Shown one piece after another: positions 42,174 to 51,744 of a stretch of DNA of 64,000 bases; positions within the stretch are counted from its first letter, which is position 1; each line of letters opens with the position of its first letter. The position numbers and the translations under genes were made by a program. A model generated the notes under the pieces. The model saw only the letters and a list, made by a program, of their open reading frames with translations. It was not told the DNA's origin and did no database searches. This stretch comes from an uncultured Clostridia bacterium (GTDB lineage: Bacteria; Bacillota; Clostridia; Christensenellales; Aristaeellaceae), in assembly GCA_934662505.1 (NCBI GenBank), contig CAKUKE010000010.1, forward strand, positions 17,662 to 81,661. Reading direction: 5' to 3'.

Positions 42174-43500
42174 AGGGCTTTCCGGAAAACTGCAAAACGC
42201 CTTCAAAAAGCTGACCGGGAAGGGCAAGCTCACCGAGCAGAACATCAAGGACGCCATGCGGGAAGTGCGTCTGGCGCTTCTGGAAGCGGACGTCAACTAC
42301 CTGGTGGTCAAGGACTTCATCAAAAAAGTGACGGATCGCTGCATCGGCGCGGAAATTCTGGCCAACCTGAACGCCGGTCAGCAGGTCATCAAGATCGTCA
42401 ACGAGGAGCTTACCCAGCTGATGGGCGGCACCACCGCCAAGCTTACCTGGTCCTCCTCCGTGCCCACCATTTACATGCTCTGCGGTCTGCAGGGCGCCGG
42501 TAAAACCACCTTTGCCGCCAAGCTGGCCGGCTACCTGATCAAGCAGGGCAAAAAGCCCATGCTGGCCGCCTGCGACATCTACCGTCCCGCCGCCATCAAG
42601 CAGCTGCAGGTGGTTGGCGGGCAGATCGGCGTGCCCGTGTTTGAAAAAGGCACGCAGGATCCTGTCAGGACCGCGCAGGAAGCGGTCGAAAACGCCCGCT
42701 ACTACGGCAGGGACGTGCTCATCATCGACACCGCCGGTCGTCTCCATGTGGACGAAGCCCTCATGGAAGAATTGCAGCGGGTCAAGGCCGCCGTGAAGCC
42801 ACAGGAGATCCTGCTGGTGGTGGACGCCATGACCGGTCAGGATGCGGTGAACGTGGCCAAATCCTTCGATGAAAAGCTGTCCATCGACGGCGTCATCGTC
42901 ACCAAGCTGGACAGCGATACCCGCGGCGGCGCGGCGCTGTCCGTCCGGGCGGTCACGGGCAAGCCCATCAAGTTTGCCGGCACGGGGGAAAAGCTGACGG
43001 ACATCGAGCCTTTCCACCCCGACCGGATGGCCTCCCGCATTCTGGGCATGGGCGACGTGCTCACCCTCATCGAAAAAGCCACCGAGGCGGCCGCACAGGC
43101 AGAAGAAGAAAAGACCCGCGCCGCACAGAAAAAGAACCCCGCCGATCTGGATCTGAACGACTTTCTGGATCAGATGCAGCAGATGAAAAAGATGGGGCCG
43201 CTTCAAAACGTGCTGGGCATGCTGCCCGGCATCGGCAGCAAGCTCAAGGACGTCAATGTGGACGAAAACGCCCTGAAAAAGCCCGAGGCCATCATCCGCA
43301 GCATGACGATGAAGGAACGCCGGCACCCAGAAATTCTCAACGCTTCCCGCCGCAAGCGCATCGCCGCCGGCGCAGGGGTCACGGTGCAGGACGTCAACCA
43401 GCTGATGCGCCAGTTTGATCAGATGCGCAACATGATGAAGCAGATGATGGGCAACAAGCGCGCCATGCTGCGCCAGATGCGCAGCATGAATATCCGCTGA
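42163..43500 (+). CDS. ffh: Signal recognition particle protein Ffh
   Basis: SRP54 GTPase that targets nascent membrane proteins. 445 residues: N domain, G domain with P-loop GLQGAGKTT, DTAGRLHVDE and TKLDSDTRGG, then the Met-rich M domain (FDQMRNMMKQMMGNKRAMLRQM) that binds signal peptides and 4.5S RNA. Confidence 0.97.
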   Translation: MAFEGLSGKLQNAFKKLTGKGKLTEQNIKDAMREVRLALLEADVNYLVVKDFIKKVTDRCIGAEILANLNAGQQVIKIVNEELTQLMGGTTAKLTWSSSVPTIYMLCGLQGAGKTTFAAKLAGYLIKQGKKPMLAACDIYRPAAIKQLQVVGGQIGVPVFEKGTQDPVRTAQEAVENARYYGRDVLIIDTAGRLHVDEALMEELQRVKAAVKPQEILLVVDAMTGQDAVNVAKSFDEKLSIDGVIVTKLDSDTRGGAALSVRAVTGKPIKFAGTGEKLTDIEPFHPDRMASRILGMGDVLTLIEKATEAAAQAEEEKTRAAQKKNPADLDLNDFLDQMQQMKKMGPLQNVLGMLPGIGSKLKDVNVDENALKKPEAIIRSMTMKERRHPEILNASRRKRIAAGAGVTVQDVNQLMRQFDQMRNMMKQMMGNKRAMLRQMRSMNIR

Positions 43501-43576
43501 AGCTCCCTTTTCACGCAGGCAATCATATACAAATATGATTTCCATACATTAAAACCATTACAGGAGGAACCGTAAC

Positions 43577-43825
43577 ATGTCTGTCAAAATTCGTCTCAAG
43601 AGAATGGGTATGAAAAAGAAGCCCTTCTACCGGGTCGTCGTCGCCGACATCCGCAGCCCCCGTGACGGCCGCTTCATCGAGGAAATCGGCTACTATGATC
43701 CCATGCAGCAGCCCGCCGTGATCAAGATCGACAACGAGAAGGCGGTTCAGTGGATGAAGAACGGCGCGCAGCCCACCGACACCGTGCGGGCGCTGCTCAA
43801 GAAGACCGGCGCTATCGAAGGCTGA
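43577..43825 (+). CDS. rpsP: 30S ribosomal protein S16
   Basis: 82-residue ribosomal protein. Begins MSVKIRLKRMGMKKKPFYRVVVAD, with PRDGRFIEEIGYYDP; both are invariant S16 signatures. ACAGGAGG upstream. Part of the ffh-trmD string. Confidence 0.97.
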   Translation: MSVKIRLKRMGMKKKPFYRVVVADIRSPRDGRFIEEIGYYDPMQQPAVIKIDNEKAVQWMKNGAQPTDTVRALLKKTGAIEG

Positions 43826-43856
43826 ACTTCGCGCCCGTCCCAAGAAAGGAACGCTC

Positions 43857-44084
43857 ATGCAGGAATTGCTTCTCTATCTGGCCAAGTCTCTGGTTGACCA
43901 GCCCGATCAGGTGAAGGTGACGCAGACCGAGGGTCCCGAGGCCGTCATTCTGGAACTGAACGTCGCTCAGGAAGACATGGGCAAGGTGATCGGCAAACAG
44001 GGACGCATCGCCAAGGCCATCCGGACGGTGATCAAGGCCGCCACGGCCAGGAACGCCAAGCCGGTGTTCGTGGAAATTCAGTAA
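43857..44084 (+). CDS. khpA: KH-domain RNA-binding protein KhpA
   Basis: 75 residues forming a single KH domain with the GKVIGKQGRIAKAIR loop. Partner of KhpB/Jag in RNA binding and cell-length control in other Bacillota. Lies 31 nt after rpsP. Confidence 0.94.
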   Translation: MQELLLYLAKSLVDQPDQVKVTQTEGPEAVILELNVAQEDMGKVIGKQGRIAKAIRTVIKAATARNAKPVFVEIQ

Positions 44085-44092
44085 TCCAAAAT

Positions 44093-44116
44093 GGACGGCT
44101 CGCCCGTCCGTTTTTT
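44093..44116 (+). terminator. Intra-operon terminator/attenuator between khpA and rimM
   Basis: Stem GGACGG/CCGTCC with a 5-nt loop, followed by TTTTTT, only 9 nt after the khpA stop and before the rimM ribosome binding site. Downstream genes have no other evident promoter, so partial readthrough is expected. Confidence 0.65.
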
Positions 44117-44133
44117 CATAAGGAGGTTCCCCG

Positions 44134-44679
44134 GTGCGGCTCGAATACATTTTCTTTGGTCGGGTGCTCCGGCCGCAGGGCGTACGCGGTCAGGTAAAAA
44201 TCGGTGCGGAGCTGCTGGAGCCCGCCACCGTCAAGGGGCTTGCGCGCGTCTATCTGAAGCAGGAGGGCGGCTACCGTCCCGTGGGCATGACGGGTGCGTC
44301 CGTCCGTGCTCATGAGAGCGCCGTATACGCTTATCTGGACGGCGCCGCCGACCGCAACGCCGCCGAAGCCCAGCGGGGCTGGGCGCTGTATCTGCGTCGT
44401 GAAGACGTGCGCATGCCGGAAAACCACGACCTGACCGACGACCTGATCGGCTGCCGGGCGGTGGGCGAGACCTCCGGCACGGTGCTGGGCACCCTGCGCG
44501 AGGTGATGCACCTGCCCCGGAACGACGTGTACGTGTTCGATACGCCCCGGGGCGAAATGATGCTGCCCGCGCTTTTGCAGGTCATTCCACGGGTAGACGT
44601 AGTGTCCCAGACCCTTTTTATCAACGAAGAAAAGCTGCCCCAGATGGCAGTCTACCAAAGCGAGGAACCGGCCAAGTGA
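44134..44679 (+). CDS. rimM: 16S rRNA processing protein RimM
   Basis: 181 residues. The N-terminal RimM barrel begins FFGRVLRPQGVRGQVKI, and the PRC-barrel C-terminus has GTVLGTLREVMHLPRNDVYVFDT. Assists maturation of the 30S head, binding S19. GTG start with AAGGAGG upstream. Overlaps trmD by 4 nt. Confidence 0.95.
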   Translation: MRLEYIFFGRVLRPQGVRGQVKIGAELLEPATVKGLARVYLKQEGGYRPVGMTGASVRAHESAVYAYLDGAADRNAAEAQRGWALYLRREDVRMPENHDLTDDLIGCRAVGETSGTVLGTLREVMHLPRNDVYVFDTPRGEMMLPALLQVIPRVDVVSQTLFINEEKLPQMAVYQSEEPAK

Positions 44680-45416
44680 ACATCAGCATTCTCACCACCT
44701 TTCCGGAAATGTTCGACAGCGTGCTGAACGCAAGCGTACTGGGGCGCGCCCGGCAGAACGGGCTGATCGACGTGCAGGCCGTGGACATCCGTCCCTTTTC
44801 GGCCAGCAAGCACAAAAACACCGACGATTACCCCTTCGGCGGCGGCGCGGGCATGCTGATGATGGCGCAGCCCATTGCAGACTGCATCCGCGCCGTGCAG
44901 GCGCAGAAAAAAGGCACGGTCATTTACATGAGCCCCCGGGGGGAAAAGCTGACCCAGCGGCTGGCGGAGCGGCTGGCGCAGGAGGAGCATCTCATTCTCC
45001 TGTGCGGTCACTATGAAGGGGTGGATCAGCGGGTGCTGGACGGCTATGTGGATATGGAAGTGTCGGTAGGCGATTATGTGCTCACAGGCGGCGAAACGGC
45101 GGCCATTGTGCTGGTGGACTGTGTATCCCGCCTGATTCCCGGCGTACTTGGCAGCGCGGAAAGCGCGCAGGATGAAAGCTTTTCCACCGCAGGACTGCTG
45201 GAATATCCCCAATACACCCGCCCCCGGGTGTTTGAGGGGACGGCCGTTCCGCAGGTGCTGCTGGACGGCGACCATGCCAAAATCAATGCATGGCGTCGGC
45301 AGCAGGCGCTTTTGACCACAGCCCGCCGCCGCCCGGACATGCTGGTCAGCGCGCCCATAACGGACAGGGAGCGGCGCTGGCTCCGGGAGCAGCTGGAGCA
45401 GGACGATCCGGACTGA
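44676..45416 (+). CDS. trmD: tRNA (guanine-37-N1)-methyltransferase
   Basis: Adds m1G37 to prevent frameshifting. 246-residue SPOUT-class enzyme. Signatures are ILTTFPEMFDS, DDYPFGGGAGMLM, LLCGHYEGVDQRV and YVLTGGETAAIVLVD. Translationally coupled to rimM. Confidence 0.97.
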   Translation: MNISILTTFPEMFDSVLNASVLGRARQNGLIDVQAVDIRPFSASKHKNTDDYPFGGGAGMLMMAQPIADCIRAVQAQKKGTVIYMSPRGEKLTQRLAERLAQEEHLILLCGHYEGVDQRVLDGYVDMEVSVGDYVLTGGETAAIVLVDCVSRLIPGVLGSAESAQDESFSTAGLLEYPQYTRPRVFEGTAVPQVLLDGDHAKINAWRRQQALLTTARRRPDMLVSAPITDRERRWLREQLEQDDPD

Positions 45417-45473
45417 CGGCTTCTTCCCGTCTCCGCCGCCTGCCACCGCTCCCGTCTCCCGCTTTTATTTTAC

Positions 45474-45498
45474 GGACGCCCCGGGGCGTCCTTTTTTT
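45474..45498 (+). terminator. Terminator after trmD
   Basis: Perfect self-complementary stem GGACGCCCC/GGGGCGTCC with no real loop, followed by seven T. Confidence 0.85.
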
Positions 45499-45582
45499 CT
45501 TGTTTTTCGCCCCCGTGCTGGCAGAAAATGCAGGATTTCAGGGGGTTGCGGAGTATATAAGCCTGTGAAAGGCGGTGTGTGC

Positions 45583-46584
45583 ATGACCATTCGGGAAGAA
45601 TTGGAGCAGGAAGAACGCCGGCGTTTGTCGCCCTATGCCGTATGCAGCGCGGACAGCCGGGGACGGGAGCGTCCCATGGAGCCCTGCCCGCTCCGCACCT
45701 GTTTTCAGCGCGACCGGGATCGGATCATCCATTGCAAAAGCTTTCGCCGGCTGAAATTCAAAACGCAGGTGTTTATTTCGCCCGAGGGGGATCACTACCG
45801 TACCCGCCTGACCCACACGCTGGAGGTGGCACAGGTCGCCCGTACGCTGGCCCGTTCGCTGCGTCTGAACGAGGATCTGACCGAGGCCATCGCGCTGGGA
45901 CACGATCTGGGGCACACGCCCTTTGGCCACATCGGCGAGCGCACGCTGGACCGGCTCAATCAGGACGGTTTCCGGCACAATGAGCAAAGCCTGCGCGTGG
46001 TGGAGCGGCTGGAAGGCGACGGCGGGCTGAACCTGAGTTGGGAGGTGCGGGACGGTATCCTCAACCACTCCGGCAGTCTGAAGCCCGCCACGCTGGAGGG
46101 AGAATGCGTCGCCCGGGCGGACCGGATCGCCTACATCAACCACGACATCGACGACGCGCTCCGCGCCGGGGTCATCCGTTCCTTTGAGCTGCCCCACCGC
46201 TGCCTTGAAGTGCTGGGGAAGACCCACGGCGAGCGCATCGACACCATGATCTCGGACATCGTCCGGCAAAGCCGGGATCGGGATTTTGTGCGCATGAGCG
46301 AGGAAGTGCAGTCCGCCACGGACGAGCTGCGGGAATTCATGTTCCGCACCGTATACCGGGACGGATGGCGCAAAGCGGAGGAAGAACGGTGCGACCACGT
46401 CATTGCCTCGCTGTTCGCCCATTATGCCGCCCACCCCGAGGATATGCCCATGGAATACATCCAGATCGCCTATCAGGAGGGTACGGAGCGGGCGGTCACC
46501 GACTATCTGGCCTGCATGACCGACCGCTACGCACTGCGCTGCTATCAGCAGATTTTCGTCCCCGCCTCCTTCCCCGTTCTCTGA
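45583..46584 (+). CDS. dgt: Deoxyguanosinetriphosphate triphosphohydrolase-like protein
   Basis: 333-residue HD-domain dNTPase. The metal site is spread over RTRLTHTLEV, GHDLGHTPFGH and DRIAYINHDIDD. These enzymes release triphosphate from dNTPs. ATG 45583 is used because AAAGGCGG lies about 8 nt upstream; a GTG 18 nt earlier is an alternative. It is commonly upstream of dnaG in Bacillota, as here. Confidence 0.92.
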   Translation: MTIREELEQEERRRLSPYAVCSADSRGRERPMEPCPLRTCFQRDRDRIIHCKSFRRLKFKTQVFISPEGDHYRTRLTHTLEVAQVARTLARSLRLNEDLTEAIALGHDLGHTPFGHIGERTLDRLNQDGFRHNEQSLRVVERLEGDGGLNLSWEVRDGILNHSGSLKPATLEGECVARADRIAYINHDIDDALRAGVIRSFELPHRCLEVLGKTHGERIDTMISDIVRQSRDRDFVRMSEEVQSATDELREFMFRTVYRDGWRKAEEERCDHVIASLFAHYAAHPEDMPMEYIQIAYQEGTERAVTDYLACMTDRYALRCYQQIFVPASFPVL

Positions 46585-46651
46585 CGTTTTTTGACGAAAC
46601 CGGCAGGAAAACGGCGCTTTGCGGCGAAACATGTACGACGGGTGAGGTTAG

Positions 46652-48403
46652 ATGGCGGGAAGGTTTCCGTCCGCATGGCTGGACGATTTGATGGCTCGTG
46701 CGGACATCGTGCAGGTGGTTTCGGCTTACCTGCCCCTGAAAAAGGAAGGACACAGATATTGGGGGCTTTGCCCCTTTCATCATGAAAAAACCGCGTCCTT
46801 TTCCGTCACCCCCGACCTGAATCTGTACTACTGCTTCGGCTGCAAGGCCGGGGGCAACGTGGTGCAGTTCATCATGGAAATGGAACGGCTGGACTTTCAG
46901 GATGCGGTCAAGCTGCTGGCCGAACGCATGCACGTACCCCTGCCCGAAATGGACGAGGATCCGGGCTATGAGGCGCGCCGCAGCCACAAGGAGAGGCTCC
47001 TTCAGGCCAATCAGGAAGCCGCGCGGTTTTACTACCAGTTTCTCTGGACGCAGGCAGGCAGACCCGTGCTGGATTACCTTTACGGCCGGGGGCTGAGCGA
47101 CGGCATGATCCGCAGGTTCGGGCTGGGCGCGTCGCCGGACAACTGGGATCTGCTGGTGAGGCACCTGAAATCCAAAGGGTTCACCCAGGACGAAGTGCGT
47201 GACGCCGGGCTCTGCGTGGTGAAGGAAAGCGGCGTCTTTGACATGTTCCGCAACCGCGCCATGTTTCCCATCATCAACGCGCAAGGACAGGTGCTGGGCT
47301 TCGGCGGGCGCGCCATGGGAAACGCCATGCCCAAGTACATGAACACTACCGATACGCCGGTGTTCAACAAACGGCTGGGCGTTTACGCCGCCAACCTGCT
47401 CAAAAAGCAGCGGGATCTGAAACGGGTCATTCTGGTGGAAGGCTACATGGACGTGGTGTCGCTGACCCAGTGGGGCGTCGGCGGCGTGGTCGCCACCCTC
47501 GGCACAGCGCTCACGCAGGAACAGGCGCGGCTGCTCAAGCGGTACGCGCCGGAGATCTGGGTGGCCTACGACGGCGACAGCGCCGGTCAGCACGCCATTG
47601 CCCGGGCGCTGGATATTTTTGAAAGCGAGGCCATTCCGGCAAGGGTGCTCTACTTCCCGGACGAATTGGATCCGGACGAGTTCATCCGCCAGCGCGGGCT
47701 GGAGGCGTTCAACGCGCTCCGACCCCTCCTCCCCACCGAATACAGGCTGCAGCGGGAGGAGGAAAGCCACGACCTGTCCACCGAGGACGGCATGCTGGCC
47801 TATGCCAAGGGCTGCGCGGCCATTCTCCGCCGGGAAAAGGAACCGCTGGAGCTGGATCGCTATCTGGACAGGCTGGCGCAAAAAACCGGCTTTTCCAAGG
47901 AAGTCCTTTCCGCGCAGGTAGGGGTGGAGCATCTGCCGTATAAACCGCAGCCCAAACGGGAAAACTTTTCATCCGGGCGCGCTCAGCCCGCCGACGAGGC
48001 GGACAAGGCGGAAAAAATGCTGCTGAGCCTGCTGGCCACGGGCAAGCTGCCGGAGGGAACGGTCACCGCAGAGGACTTTGCCGACGACACCATGCGCACC
48101 CTCGCCGCACAGCTGCTTTCCGGCAAAACGCCCGCCGCTCTGACGCAGGAAGCCGATACCGAACGCATGCGCAGTCTGTGCGCAGAAGTTTTTTCTCAAC
48201 TGAACGACGACGACTACCGGGACGCCGTAGTGGTGGCGCAGGAATGCATGCACACCCTGCGCATTGCCCGTTTTCAAAAAAAAGTAGACGAAAAGAAAAA
48301 GGCGATGGCCGAGGCGGAAACCGATCAGGAACGGTCGGCTGCGCTGATGGAGATTGCCGAGCTTTCCAAAGAATTGTCCCGCCTGAAGGCGCGGGTCCGC
48401 TGA
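46652..48403 (+). CDS. dnaG: DNA primase
   Basis: Synthesises RNA primers for replication. The N-terminal CHC2 zinc finger is C-P-F-H with CFGC (WGLCPFHHEKTASF ... YYCFGCKAGG). The TOPRIM catalytic centre has VILVEGYMDVVSL and WVAYDGDSAGQ. The C-terminal helicase-interaction domain is helical. 583 residues. First gene of the dnaG-rpoD macromolecular synthesis unit. Confidence 0.97.
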   Translation: MAGRFPSAWLDDLMARADIVQVVSAYLPLKKEGHRYWGLCPFHHEKTASFSVTPDLNLYYCFGCKAGGNVVQFIMEMERLDFQDAVKLLAERMHVPLPEMDEDPGYEARRSHKERLLQANQEAARFYYQFLWTQAGRPVLDYLYGRGLSDGMIRRFGLGASPDNWDLLVRHLKSKGFTQDEVRDAGLCVVKESGVFDMFRNRAMFPIINAQGQVLGFGGRAMGNAMPKYMNTTDTPVFNKRLGVYAANLLKKQRDLKRVILVEGYMDVVSLTQWGVGGVVATLGTALTQEQARLLKRYAPEIWVAYDGDSAGQHAIARALDIFESEAIPARVLYFPDELDPDEFIRQRGLEAFNALRPLLPTEYRLQREEESHDLSTEDGMLAYAKGCAAILRREKEPLELDRYLDRLAQKTGFSKEVLSAQVGVEHLPYKPQPKRENFSSGRAQPADEADKAEKMLLSLLATGKLPEGTVTAEDFADDTMRTLAAQLLSGKTPAALTQEADTERMRSLCAEVFSQLNDDDYRDAVVVAQECMHTLRIARFQKKVDEKKKAMAEAETDQERSAALMEIAELSKELSRLKARVR

Positions 48404-48424
48404 CGCATGGGAGGAGTGAACCCT

Positions 48425-49516
<1,092 letters not shown>

Positions 49517-49517
49517 C

Positions 49518-50174
49518 ATGCTGAAACCAACGCTTGATCCGCGGCTGTCTCTGGCCGCGGATTTCTTTCCTTATTGCGGCGTGGGCGCGGACATCGGCGC
49601 GGATCACGGTCATTTGTCCTGCGCCCTGCTCTCTTCCGGCAAGTGCCGCCGCATGCAGGTGACGGATATCAGCCGGGTCTCGCTGGACAAAGCGGGACGC
49701 CTGATGACCCTGCACGGGCTGGACGACCGGGTGGAGCTGCGTCTGGGGGACGGTCTGAACGCGCTGTCCTCTCCGGTGGAGGCGGCCGCCATCTGCGGTA
49801 TGGGCGGTCATACCATGTGCCGCATCCTCCGCAGCGGCAAGGACTGCCTGCATGGCGCGAGGCTCGTTCTCTCGCCCCAGACGGATCAGCCCGAGGTGCG
49901 CCGCGTGCTGTACGAGGAACTGGGGTATCATCTGGAACGGGAGGCTGCCGTGTTCGCCGCCGGGCGGTTTTATCTGGTCATGCTGGCTGTGCCGGGCGCG
50001 GAGCCGATCACGGAAAAAGCGCTTTATCTGGGACCCTGCCTGATGAAGGCCGAGGACGACGTTTACCGCCGGTATATTGCCTGGCGGCGGGACGTAGTGG
50101 CCTGTGAGCAGGGGGCAACCGCCGCCCGGCGACGGCTCTGGCTGAATGAAGAATGGGAGCGTGTGAAGCAATGA
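49518..50174 (+). CDS. trmK: tRNA (adenine-22-N1)-methyltransferase
   Basis: 218-residue class I methyltransferase of the TrmK/YqfN family. DIGADHGHLSCALL is the SAM loop, VTDISRVSLDKA follows, and ICGMGGHTMCRIL is motif IV. Standard neighbour of rpoD in Bacillota. Its end overlaps the next start by 4 nt (ATGA). Confidence 0.93.
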   Translation: MLKPTLDPRLSLAADFFPYCGVGADIGADHGHLSCALLSSGKCRRMQVTDISRVSLDKAGRLMTLHGLDDRVELRLGDGLNALSSPVEAAAICGMGGHTMCRILRSGKDCLHGARLVLSPQTDQPEVRRVLYEELGYHLEREAAVFAAGRFYLVMLAVPGAEPITEKALYLGPCLMKAEDDVYRRYIAWRRDVVACEQGATAARRRLWLNEEWERVKQ

Positions 50175-50944
50175 ACCCTACGGTCGGTCAAATTGAAAGC
50201 TGCATGAATACGCTGGCGCCCTTTGACACAGCGGAGGACTTTGACAACGTGGGGCTGCTGCTGGGACGGCGGGATACGCCGGTCACGGCTGTGCTGGTCG
50301 CACTGGACGCCACCCTCGCCGTAGCGGAGGAAGCGCGCCGGCTGGGGGCGCAGCTGATCGTCACCCACCACCCCCTGTTTTTCCATGCCAGACGCAATCT
50401 GGTGGAGGAGGATCCGGAGGCGCAGACCGTATGCCGCCTCGTCCGGGACGGTATCGCGCTGATCAGCGCCCATACCAATCTGGATCAGACCGCACTGTCC
50501 GGCAGTGCCTGCGCCGCACGGGCGCTGGGGCTTGAAAACATCCGTCAGGATAAATACCTGTTTTTAGGGGACGTGCCCGCGCCCGAGGAGGCGGCATCCC
50601 TTGCCCGGCGCGCCGGGAAAGTGCTGGCCGCGCCCATCCGCATTTATGGCGACCCCTCCCGTACCGTGCGCACGCTGGCCATTGCAGGCGGCGCGTATGA
50701 CGAAGGGTATGTCCGTGCCCGCGAGCTGGGCGCGCAGGCGCTTCTGACCGGTGAAGTGCGGCACCACAACGCGCTGGCCGCCGCCATGGAGGGCTTTGTG
50801 CTGATGGACGGCACCCATTACGGCACGGAGCGCATTCTGGTTCCCCCGCTGGCCGCCTCTTTACAAAAAGCCCTTTCCGCGTTACAATATACTGTAACGG
50901 TTTACCCATCAACAGCCGCATTGTTTGCCGGCGGCGTGGATTGA
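50171..50944 (+). CDS. Nif3-like dinuclear metal-centre protein (YqfO family)
   Basis: 257 residues. DFDNVGLLLG, VTHHPLFFHA (His metal ligands) and SAHTNLDQT are the NIF3 signatures, and HYGTERI supplies late ligands. GTP cyclohydrolase I type 2 is the formal family name, but the function is unproven. This is the short form without the PII-like insert of Bacillus YqfO. Coupled to trmK by the 4-nt overlap. Confidence 0.92.
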   Translation: MNPTVGQIESCMNTLAPFDTAEDFDNVGLLLGRRDTPVTAVLVALDATLAVAEEARRLGAQLIVTHHPLFFHARRNLVEEDPEAQTVCRLVRDGIALISAHTNLDQTALSGSACAARALGLENIRQDKYLFLGDVPAPEEAASLARRAGKVLAAPIRIYGDPSRTVRTLAIAGGAYDEGYVRARELGAQALLTGEVRHHNALAAAMEGFVLMDGTHYGTERILVPPLAASLQKALSALQYTVTVYPSTAALFAGGVD

Positions 50945-50954
50945 GGAGGATATC

Positions 50955-51671
50955 ATGGATCAACTGGAAATGCTGTGGAACTATCAGCAGGCGGATATGG
51001 CGGTCAACCGCCTGGAGAACGCGATCAAGCGCTCCCCCACCCGTCAGAAGCTGGTGAAATACCGGGATTATCTGCTGGAACAGCAGGAGACCAATAAACA
51101 CATCGAAAGCGAAGTGGCCACCATGGCCGACCGTCTGGAAGCGCTCAAGGACGCCGTTTCCCGCACGGAAGATCAGCTCAAGGCCCTGCAGGCGCGGCTG
51201 GAAAGCGCTCCCGCCGAGGACGCCGAAGCTGCCGGCGCTTATATCAGCGACGCCAAGCGCTACATGAACAACATTACCGCCTATGAGCAGGAGATCAAAC
51301 GGATCTGCAAGGACGCTTCCGACCGGGAGCGTCAGCAGCGGGACGTGAAGGTGCGTTTCGCCAAATACAAGGCGGAATTCGACAAGCTGAAGGTCGCCTA
51401 CGACGAGGAATATAAGGACAAGAGCAAGGAACTGGACGCGCTGAAGGCGGATGCAGAAAAGAAAACGGAGGGCATTTCCGATGCGCTGATGGAGCGGTAC
51501 CGCACCATCAAGCGCCATTCCATGCCGCCGCTGGCTCGGCTGAACGGCAACCAGTGCAGCGGATGCAACATGTCCCTTCCCTCCGCCGTCTCCCGGCAGA
51601 TCAAGTCCGGCGAGCTGGTAGAGTGCGAGACCTGCGGCCGGCTTCTGCTGCCGGAGCAAAAGGAAGAATGA
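50955..51671 (+). CDS. Coiled-coil protein with C-terminal zinc ribbon
   Basis: 238 residues. Residues 1-185 are a long charged coiled coil, and the C-terminal C4 zinc ribbon is CSGCNMSLP ... VECETCGRLL. Widespread family (zf-RING_7-type) regularly next to nif3 and rpoD. Relatives have been proposed to act in RNA or protein binding. ATG 50955 follows GAGGAGG. Function not established here. Confidence 0.88.
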   Translation: MDQLEMLWNYQQADMAVNRLENAIKRSPTRQKLVKYRDYLLEQQETNKHIESEVATMADRLEALKDAVSRTEDQLKALQARLESAPAEDAEAAGAYISDAKRYMNNITAYEQEIKRICKDASDRERQQRDVKVRFAKYKAEFDKLKVAYDEEYKDKSKELDALKADAEKKTEGISDALMERYRTIKRHSMPPLARLNGNQCSGCNMSLPSAVSRQIKSGELVECETCGRLLLPEQKEE

Positions 51672-51700
51672 TTTTCTGCCGGTGCAAACGCCATCAGAAA

Positions 51701-51728
51701 AGGACGTCCCGAGGACGTCCTTTTTTTG
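51701..51728. terminator. Bidirectional terminator between zinc-ribbon gene and mgtE
   Basis: AGGACGTCC-cga-GGACGTCC followed by seven T on the plus strand. The minus strand also reads into TTTTC, serving mgtE. Confidence 0.88.
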
Positions 51729-51744
51729 TGCCTGCCACCCCTGC

